Below, in pieces: positions 18,901 to 24,813 of a stretch of 24,813 nucleotides of DNA. The stretch's first letter is position 1; each line of letters starts with the position of its first letter. The notes beneath the pieces were generated by a model. The model was not told the DNA's origin and made no database searches. It worked only from the letters and a program-made list of their open reading frames with translations. Origin of the DNA: Smittium culicis (taxonomy: Eukaryota > Kickxellomycota > Harpellomycetes > Harpellales > Legeriomycetaceae); the NCBI GenBank assembly GCA_001970855.1, contig LSSN01001137.1:1-24813 (forward strand), written 5' to 3'. A program made the position numbers and the translations under genes.

Positions 18901-20301
18901 ATGAGCTTTTTTCTTATTGTTATTACTATTAGAGCTTGCATTTGACATAATATTTGGGCTCTTCCAAGAAAAGCTAGCATCATTAAAATATACAACTTTA
19001 TTTTCAATTTTATTTTTTCTGGTACTTTTAATTTTCCGTTCGATGTTTTCGTCTTGTTTTTTATAGTCTATTAGAACAAATTCAGGCAATTTCAGTAAGT
19101 TTTCGATCCTTTCAATGCTAACTTTAATCTCACCATATGATTCTAATGCTTTAGGGACGATTAGGCTCATAGTTAGGCTGATTGCACTAAAAATAGTCAC
19201 GCAAGGAAATATATTTTCGGGTGCAAAGGTTCCAGAATTTCCTACATTGTTGCCTAAATTCCTAACTGTTAATAACCACAAAGTGGTGAATGTAAAAAAA
19301 TATACAACTTGGGATGATGCTCTGAATAGGTACATGTTAATTCCCTTTAAGGTTACCGAATTTTTTAAAGATCTGTTTTCTAGTTTGCGCAGGTTAAAAA
19401 CTTTATCAAGCAGCGGAATTTCCCAAGAGTTTAACTTTACTATTTCTATTCCCGTGAGAATATCGGATAGCAGCTTAATGCGACTATCTCTATGAGAGAC
19501 AGTGACCTCTCTGAATTTTCTGAATAGCACAGACATTGCGCTTTGTAAAATCCCTAGAAAAAAGTAAATTCCAATAGCAACAAAGCTCGATATTCCTATA
19601 TTTATCCACAGGAATACAATTGCAAAAAGAATCTCTAATGGGCCGAGAATTATGTTGAATATGTAAGGCAAGCCATTTTCAAATGGTTGTACGTCATTAG
19701 AGATGATATTAATTGCCTCTCCAGATGATACCATCGATGATGTCGATATAGCTAGTGATTTTCTAAACATCAAAGTAATAAGTCCGACCCTAGCTCTTAG
19801 ACCAAGCCTGAATGAAGGAAATAAAGAGTGGTGTCTTACAACACTAGCGCATAAATTTATAAAGCTGAGAAGAAGCGCAAGTAAAAGGCACTCTTTTGTA
19901 GATACCTCAGAATTACTGAGCGCTTTGATAAAGATCCCAAGAATTCCAGCGACCAATATCTTTAACAGTGAAGACAAAACTCCGAAAATTCCAATCAATA
20001 TAAAATCTCGCCTGAAAACAACAGAAAAAACCTTCCAAAGAGAAGGTGTGTTACCTTTACTTATCTGTTTTCCCCACTCTCTTTCCATTTGATACGAGAT
20101 ATTCCCAGAATCATCTTTCGCTGTTAACTTTGGAAGAATTTCAGATTTTATTTTATCTTCGTAGCGTCCATAGTTCCAAATTAAGTTAGTATTCCAACCA
20201 AATGTAAACTTCTGCCACAGTGAAGCCTCAGCAATACCATTGATTCTATTTTCTGATTCTTCTAAAGATAGTTCTCGTCTGAATCGATTTTCTTTTGACA
20301 T
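15970..20301 (-). CDS. ABCC/MRP-type ABC transporter (paralogue 2), 1443 aa
   Basis: Same architecture as the convergent paralogue at 7300-11652 and again one uninterrupted frame. TMD1 is about 95-385. NBD1 has GPVGSGKSS (531-539), LSGGQ (644-648), Walker B with D668-D669 (again Asp where the catalytic Glu is expected) and H701. A long Asn/Lys/Glu-rich linker spans about 730-850, and TMD2 about 860-1150. NBD2 has GRTGAGKSS (1216-1224), SVGERQ (1321-1326), D1344/E1345 and H1376. It is expected to be an ATP-driven exporter of organic anions or conjugates; the substrate is unknown. Outside the shared block it is only moderately similar to paralogue 1, with different linkers and a stronger preference for A/T-ending codons. 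Residues from about 1158 to 1421 come from the shared, GC-richer block. The last codons (TDTD) run into the TTAA of the adjacent mobile element, which supplies the stop codon. The ATG is chosen because GIAEAS then falls at residue 22, as in the paralogue. Confidence 0.96.
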   Translation of the reverse strand: MSKENRFRRELSLEESENRINGIAEASLWQKFTFGWNTNLIWNYGRYEDKIKSEILPKLTAKDDSGNISYQMEREWGKQISKGNTPSLWKVFSVVFRRDFILIGIFGVLSSLLKILVAGILGIFIKALSNSEVSTKECLLLALLLSFINLCASVVRHHSLFPSFRLGLRARVGLITLMFRKSLAISTSSMVSSGEAINIISNDVQPFENGLPYIFNIILGPLEILFAIVFLWINIGISSFVAIGIYFFLGILQSAMSVLFRKFREVTVSHRDSRIKLLSDILTGIEIVKLNSWEIPLLDKVFNLRKLENRSLKNSVTLKGINMYLFRASSQVVYFFTFTTLWLLTVRNLGNNVGNSGTFAPENIFPCVTIFSAISLTMSLIVPKALESYGEIKVSIERIENLLKLPEFVLIDYKKQDENIERKIKSTRKNKIENKVVYFNDASFSWKSPNIMSNASSNSNNNKKKAHEIGNKKESFIKKRNTNTGSPNSLDVLINSDTHVNDESKKERTTQVILKNINISVKKGELLGVVGPVGSGKSSLCNAILGEMYKISGEFGVQLTRKNESETSENSSTEGSIKDNQSLVAYSSQSPWIFGGSIRDNILFGNVYDEEWFKAVVAACSLERDLLLFEKGEFTLIGERGVTLSGGQRARISLARAVYSKAELYILDDPLSAVDPKVGKHIFDSVICGHLRNKTVILVTHQLQYVHKCDNIAVLENGSIVEYGPPNSISKLGEYKNSQVQNKTPKLDKEYNKSDILKNISKLELKKAESSSESSEIEEVKSEIIIYNEKNDGIIPSEKISTEALGNENISRIKNTSVKIENTENNKPNNNENYKIGNTESMEKNSTSLKTYIKFFRFGSSYYYIAFLIILYIISISVLIYSDYYLSMWSSLSEPEKSNPNRVLVYFILVLCGNIITIALYIQLFRAFLSSSNNLLLAMLKSVIGSPITFFNSQPIGRVLNRFSKDQSNTDELLAQTFIDTLTIAFQAIGILIIACISNIYLLITIPFILGAFWWLRSVYIKSSRQIKRIESVSRSPVYSLLSETLDGLVTIRSYSSQGQFLRNFIRYQNSNSRAFFCFLGTGRWLAYRLDLVSAIFAAISIFSAVAVRKTIQPSFAALSLSYILSLVGMAQWGIRQSIETELTFISVERNMAYTEIQPEEPKSISEAQDTVQKSWPEHGNVEINNLSLLYPFSKYPVLKNISMSIKACEKIGIVGRTGAGKSSLVSSIFRLVEPYPSGCITVDNVKLSDVKLSRLRPSFSMIPQQPFLFEGSLRFNLDPWSEYSDEQIWNALEAASLKSKILDMPEKLESAVIENGKNFSVGERQLISLCRAILQNKRVIVMDEATANVDLETDQKIQKSIHTHFKNSTVITIAHRLNTVIGNGYDKIAVLDHGVLMEFGTAHELLSNTESLLSKMVANTGKKTESKLRKLVNGKNKNTDTD
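16040..16830 (-). repeat. Right arm of 791-bp inverted near-identical repeat (NBD2)
   Basis: Inverted partner of 10804-11594; 16154-16714 is the 561-bp stretch without any difference. Within this gene the block stands out. Third codon positions are mostly G or C here (about 69 of 100 codons counted in the core), while the neighbouring TMD2 codons mostly end in A or T. Confidence 0.97.
17134..17211 (-). repeat. Short near-identical tract shared with paralogue 1 (TMD2)
   Basis: Inverted counterpart of 10423-10500. The pairing keeps the same coordinate sum as the large arms (27634), so the two genes are colinear without indels from here to the end of the NBD2 block. Confidence 0.55.
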
Positions 20302-21716
20302 ATGAAAGTTTCTTAATTTATTAAGTTTGTGCTTTATATCAAAAGTTCTATTTTTTCTAGTAATATTCGTGTAATAGATTTCTAATTTATTTTAGGCGTT
20401 TGTTTTTCATTACGAGCTTTTTTTTTTTTAGCTTCACTTGTATAAGTGAAAAATCGTAACCTTTTCAGGATAAATTATTTCGGTTAAATTTTGAATTCAT
20501 TTACAAAAATTCATAGTTGAAAAATAGGTAGCTTTTTCTTTAGTTTGAAAAGTTTATTTCCTCAAATTTAAATAATTTTTTACGTGTTGAGAAATAAACG
20601 ATGTAAAACTCTTAATAGTTAACTAAGCTATTTTTTTGATCCCAATTCATAGTTATTCGATATTTTAATATCTACCTCTAAAATGCGGAGGCTCATTAGA
20701 TAATTAAAAAAATTTTAAATATTACTTTTCATTAAATGTATACAAATGCGGAGTTGATAAGTTAAATAATGTATAAATGATAGTATCCATTGTAAACATA
20801 TTTGATAAAAAATAATTCGATAATATAAACATATAAATTGGTTTCAGGGACTATATTAGATGTACAGAATAATATAAAGAGGAAGAAGAATAAGAAAAAG
20901 ATTATCCGCTGTGGATATCTGTAAAATTACAAAATGTTTTTTATACACTATTAGACCAGTTAATAAACATCCTTTCTTTTTAAAAATCGCAGAAATCTAC
21001 TGAAAGTAAAATTACTTTTATATATTAGCCTTAAATAATATTAATTGATGGTTTTAAACTTGTAAAATCCTCTTGAAGCTTATAATGTTATTTTTTTATA
21101 AGCAATCTTTTTTATATTTATAACTTTGATTGGAATAATCAACAAAGGGACAAGACGATTTATAATTTTTAAAAAATCGATACGTTTTTGAGAGGTTTTT
21201 GCCATTTAATTTTTATTCTTACAAACATACTGAGCTAAAACCTGTAAACCAAAGTATACCGAAATGATTAATTTTTAAATTTAAACTAGGAATTAGATAT
21301 TAGTAACTATCTAAGCCTGTTATAAATATACAAGTTATTATTATAAAAAAATTGTATCGAAACGAAAAAATACCTTATTTTTATGATTAGATACTGCATG
21401 GGAAGTAATAAAGATAGAGATTAAATTTTACCACAGAAGTGCGAGGCGAAAAAAAGTTATGAGAGATGAGTAGTATGTTTGGATATTGTATTGGCAAATT
21501 TAAGTGCTAATTTTATTTAAAATAAATTACGCACTTTGGTAAGTGAACAATGAAAATTAAATAGAAATCAATTTAGTTCCAGCGATTTAATTATAATAAT
21601 TCGGAGAGATTCTTTATTCGATTAATAAATTATCAATTAAGAGCAAATAAAATAGACGTTTCTAAATAAAAACTAATACTAATAGTTAATAATGGCAATA
21701 AACTCTGCAGTTTTTA
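20302..21716. other. AT-rich intergenic DNA between paralogue 2 and the CoA-transferase gene
   Basis: Holds the promoter of paralogue 2 (reading leftward) and the 3' flank of the CoA-transferase gene. It is AT-rich with no supportable gene. A perfect inverted repeat upstream of the transporter start is listed separately. Confidence 0.6.
20433..20450. promoter_or_regulatory. Perfect 7-bp inverted repeat upstream of paralogue 2
   Basis: TTCACTT-GTAT-AAGTGAA is a perfect dyad about 130-150 bp upstream of the ATG on the minus strand. It could be a binding site for a dimeric regulator or a small hairpin. I see no second copy upstream of paralogue 1, and such short dyads also occur by chance in AT-rich DNA. 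Confidence 0.25.
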
Positions 21717-23574
21717 TTATTCAAAAGTCGAAATAACACCCTCAGAGCACAAATTATCAACAGATTCTTTTGAGTAATTTAGAATTCCTTTGAGGACAGA
21801 TTCGGTGTGCTGACCAAGCATAGGGGGAGGTAGTCTAATAGTAGCAGGAGAATTTGAATATGTAACAGCGGGTTGGACAATTTTTATATTGCCAACGTAC
21901 TTGTGGTTAATGTTGGCGACCAAATTTCTGGCAAGGACTTGTGGATGTTCAAAAGTTTGTTGCATATTGTTTATTGGAGCATGTGGAACTCCTTTGTTTT
22001 CTAGAGCTTTGATAACTTCGTCTCGGGTCATAGTGTTTAATTTTGTTTGAATTATCGAGTCGACTTTTGCACGATTTTTTACTCGTAGCGAGTTAGATGA
22101 GAATTCATCAGCGCTTGAAAGAATTTCAGTTAAGTCGAGTGATTTGATTAATGATTTGAACTGCGAGTCATTACCACCGCCAATGCATATTGGATCGGTT
22201 TTTGTCTGGTAGTTTCTGTATGGGACAATAGATGGGTGCTCAGAACCCCATCTAGAAGCTTCAGTATTGCCAATCAAATAATTTGATCCAATGTTAACGA
22301 GCGCAGAAAGCTGGGAGCCGAGAAGGTTAATATCTAAATGCTGCCCAACATTTGTTTTGGAGCGGCTAATTAATGCAGCCATTATTGCGCCATGGGCATA
22401 TAAACCAGTTACAACATCTAAATAATTTTTTTTTTAATATGTGATAAATTCGAGAGATAAGAAAGTTTAAATTTTAAAATCATGGAATGGACGGAATTAT
22501 AGCAAAGTGTAACGTTTAAGCATACCGGTTATCGCAACTCCGACTTTAACAGGGTTTGATGTTCTTTCGCCAGTGATGTGCATGAGACCAGCCTCAGCTT
22601 CAATCATAACGTCATACCCTGGGTTCTTCGAATAAGGACCAGTGTGCCCATAGCCTGTATAAGAAAAATAAGTTAAAAAACACTTCGCACATTCAGATAA
22701 ATGGATAGATAAAGAATGAGAAGTTTTACCTGTAATTGAAGCATATATAAGCTTATCATTGACTTCTTTAATCTGATTGTAGCCAAGCCCGAACTCATCG
22801 AGCTTACCGGGGACGTAATTCTCGATCAAGATATCGCATTTTTTTGCTAACTGCTTAACTATATCCTGGCCTTTGGGCTCTTTGATGTTGATTGCTACTG
22901 ATTTCTTGTTTCTGTTTGCACAAAGAAAGTATGCACTTTCACCTGGAAAAGTTGTAGTTTTCAATTTATTGAGTTTATTCGGAGTATATTTCGATTCTTT
23001 GGTATATGGAGCAAAGGGCGGTCCCCAGGATCGAGTATCATCACCTCGTTCGGGATGTTCAATTTTTATTACTTCGGCTCTACAGGTGAAAAAATTAATT
23101 AAATAGTAGTTTTATTATATTGTTAAAATAGTATAAAATCGATAAAGAGCAGTTTTTTGATTGTATATATAAAATTCAATAGTATATTTTAGTTTCATTA
23201 TGGAAAATTGCATAAAGATTAAGCTATTATTTAAATAACCAAGTAACTAAAGAAATAAAAAAAATTTTACCCTAAATCGCCCAGAAGCATTGAACAGTAT
23301 GGACCAGCTAAGAAAAAGAAAAAATAAAGTCAAGTGGTATTTACATTGGTGTAGTATAAGTTACAGAAATATGTTTGATACTCTTACCTAAGACACGTGA
23401 TAAATCAAGTATACGAATTCCATCCAGTGGACCTTTTGAGCTAGTTGTGGGAACACTTGTATAAGCTCTAGAGTTTGAGTTTAGTCTAAATATAATAGTA
23501 TTTGTGACTGGTTGTTTGCTAGAAAACGAGTTGAATACCAGGGATAGATTAACTTTACGTACAGGAGAAAACAT
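21717..23574 (-). CDS. SUGCT: CaiB/BaiF family CoA-transferase, SUGCT-like, mitochondrial, five exons
   Basis: Exons (descending): 23574-23388, 23307-23271, 23079-22730, 22654-22526, 22417-21717; together 1404 nt, 467 residues, in frame throughout. Introns of 80, 191, 75 and 108 bp all begin GT and end AG. The spliced protein has the family's N-terminal landmarks: LDLSRVL joined to AGPYCSMLLGDLG, AEVIKIEHPERGDDTR, the nucleotide-site segment NRNKKSVAINIKEPKG, ENYVPGKLDEFGLGY, then GYGHTGPY and GLMHITG. The second half has SNYLIGN, SIVPY and the C-terminal LPPPMLGQHT typical of succinate-hydroxymethylglutarate (glutarate) CoA-transferases. Those enzymes move CoA from succinyl-CoA to glutarate or related dicarboxylic acids. 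Residues 1-46 are rich in Arg, Ser and hydroxylated residues without acids, as in a mitochondrial presequence. Length agrees with the family (about 440-470). Exact substrate within the CaiB/BaiF superfamily is inferred by similarity only. Confidence 0.9.
22655..22729 (-). other. In-frame 75-nt intron of the CoA-transferase gene
   Basis: Starts GTAAAACTTC and ends CTTATACAG. Its length is a multiple of three and it has no in-frame stop, so retention would insert 25 residues after about residue 191. I call it an intron because removal joins ASIT to GYGHTGPY exactly as the family requires. Confidence 0.88.
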
Positions 23575-24553
23575 GATTACAAGAGTGAATAAATGAAAAA
23601 AATTGTTCTAAGAGTATAATAAACTTTTCAACATGCAAAAATCGACTTATGAGCACCGAACGCCAATCTATTTATTACAAAACTGTTTTGAGTATTGTTT
23701 AGATCAAAACTGTGTGTATATTAAAAATCCGGGTTTGAGTAAAAATAATTACTGAGCCATATTAAATCTAATAATTTATAAGATCTGCAAGCTTTACACG
23801 GGGGCAAAACGGGGCAACTAAAATATTTACTTATAGCCCCTTATAATGTTTATATATACTTGCATTTAACAGTTTCAAGCTATGTTTTGCTAATAAGCTG
23901 GACCGAGCTTTTAAGTGATGAAGAAAATCCACTCACCATTTTCGTGGCTAAACAACCATCGAAGCTATCGATTTCTAGTAAGGAATATTTTTTAGTATAT
24001 CTCTTATCACAAATCTAGCTATTGGGCTATTGATAATTAGCTTTTAGCTACTGCGACAAAATATTTTTTCTAAATCTGTATTTAATGTGAATGGGTTTTT
24101 ACAGTTAGAATATTCTTTTGTTTTTTAAACACTATCCGAGATATAGGTAATAAAAAATCTTTAATTTGGTTTCACTGGTAACATTAATTTATACCATTAT
24201 TTTGTGTACTGAATTTCTTTAGCTATTTAATTGTATCATTAAATTAAAATCGAGAAAATATAAGCTACTGAGTTTTAGCATATTCAGCCAATAGTTACAC
24301 TTCACTGTAGTTTTCGCTGAATGAGCATAAAAAATATGGACTGATTATTGGCATAAAATAAAACTCAACAATAGGATCTACCAATAGCAAAGGACTTAAG
24401 CCTACGCTCTTCCATGATATATTTTCCAACAAGGTGGAGAATTACAGAAATTGTAGCATTAATTGTTTCATTTGTAAGTTTTATAAAGCATCTTAATTTT
24501 CAGAACTGATCAATTATATAGATTCACAAATTATTATTATTTTATTTGCTATA
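23575..24553. other. Divergent intergenic region between the CoA-transferase and the right-edge gene
   Basis: Must hold the promoters of both divergent genes. It is AT-rich except for a GC-rich direct repeat near 23799-23818 (CGGGGGCAA then CGGGGCAA), about 230 bp upstream of the CoA-transferase start. An acceptor-like CTTAATTTTCAG ends at about 24503, 50 bp before the right-edge ATG, and may belong to a leader intron. No other gene is seen. Confidence 0.5.
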
Positions 24554-24813
24554 ATGAGCGATAGTCAAATTCAAAATCTAATTAACAGCTCGATTGATTC
24601 TTTGAATCAAAATGGTACTAATATTCAATCGATCGACACCTCCTCAACACTAAAAGATACTAGCAATGTAAATAAAGATCAAGATGAAGAAAATCTTCAA
24701 GATTATTTTCAAGAAAATAGCGCTGACGATAAAGAATCGCATCTCTCGACCTCTCAAAGGCTTAAGCTGAGCAAAGCGCGAGCTTATATAGAAGAACTCC
24801 AACTAACTGTATT
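24554..24813 (+). CDS. Hypothetical protein, N-terminal 86 codons, cut by window end
   Basis: ATG at 24554 opens a frame that stays open to the last base. The sequence is hydrophilic and acidic, rich in Asn, Ser, Gln, Asp and Glu (MSDSQIQNLINSSIDSLNQN at the start). It then turns to a basic, probably helical piece (SQRLKLSKARAYIEELQLTV) that could begin a coiled coil. Amino-acid use is unlike the K/N/F/L noise frames in this DNA, and the start follows an acceptor-like site. I do not recognise the family, and no function can be given from this fragment. Confidence 0.6.
   Translation, partial: MSDSQIQNLINSSIDSLNQNGTNIQSIDTSSTLKDTSNVNKDQDEENLQDYFQENSADDKESHLSTSQRLKLSKARAYIEELQLTV

Noticed and set aside
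19115..20092. Plus-strand frames (19115-19495 and 19703-20092) opposite TMD1 of paralogue 2
   Set aside because: Reverse-strand shadows of a well-supported coding region.
22873..23106. 77-codon plus-strand frame opposite exon 3 of the CoA-transferase gene
   Set aside because: Shadow of exon 3, whose frame and splice sites are confirmed by family motifs.

Overview
The window looks like nuclear DNA of a very AT-rich eukaryote, most likely a fungus and possibly an early-diverging one (a Harpellales-like gut fungus would fit, but that is inference). The reasons are long AT-rich intergenic DNA, spliceosomal introns of 75-191 bp with GTAWGN/GTAAAA donors and pyrimidine-rich AG acceptors, standard genetic code, and a mitochondrial CoA-transferase gene in five exons. 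No rRNA, tRNA, CRISPR array or prokaryotic operon signal was found.

Layout. 1-272 is a perfect 7-bp tandem array. 273-7299 is mostly gene-poor AT-rich DNA with a few GC-richer islands (about 4.94-5.20 kb and 5.9-7.2 kb), one of which carries TTAA-flanked terminal motifs. 7300-11652 (+) encodes a full-length ABCC/MRP-type ABC transporter without TMD0. 11653-15583 is AT-rich DNA with an odd GC-richer island at about 13.69-14.11 kb. 15584-15973 is a small non-autonomous piggyBac-like (TTAA) element. 15970-20301 (-) is a second ABCC transporter, convergent with the first. 21717-23574 (-) is a CaiB/BaiF family CoA-transferase of the SUGCT type in five exons. 24554-24813 (+) is the start of an unidentified gene cut by the window edge.

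The main result concerns the transporter pair. Over most of their length the two proteins are clearly diverged paralogues, but 791 bp covering almost all of the second nucleotide-binding domain (10804-11594 and 16040-16830, inverted) are about 99% identical, with 561 bp having no difference at all. This block is also far more GC-rich at third codon positions than the rest of either gene. The simplest reading is recent, repeated gene conversion between inverted paralogues with a GC bias. The same inverted arms could flip the 4.4-kb spacer and swap the C-terminal tails and 3' ends of the two genes.

A second result is that the TTAA-flanked element sits exactly at the end of the second transporter gene, so that the stop codon TAA is part of the target-site TTAA and the 3' UTR must start inside the element. 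The two transporters probably export related organic anions or conjugates. The SUGCT-like enzyme is an unrelated mitochondrial enzyme; nothing in the sequence ties it functionally to the transporters.
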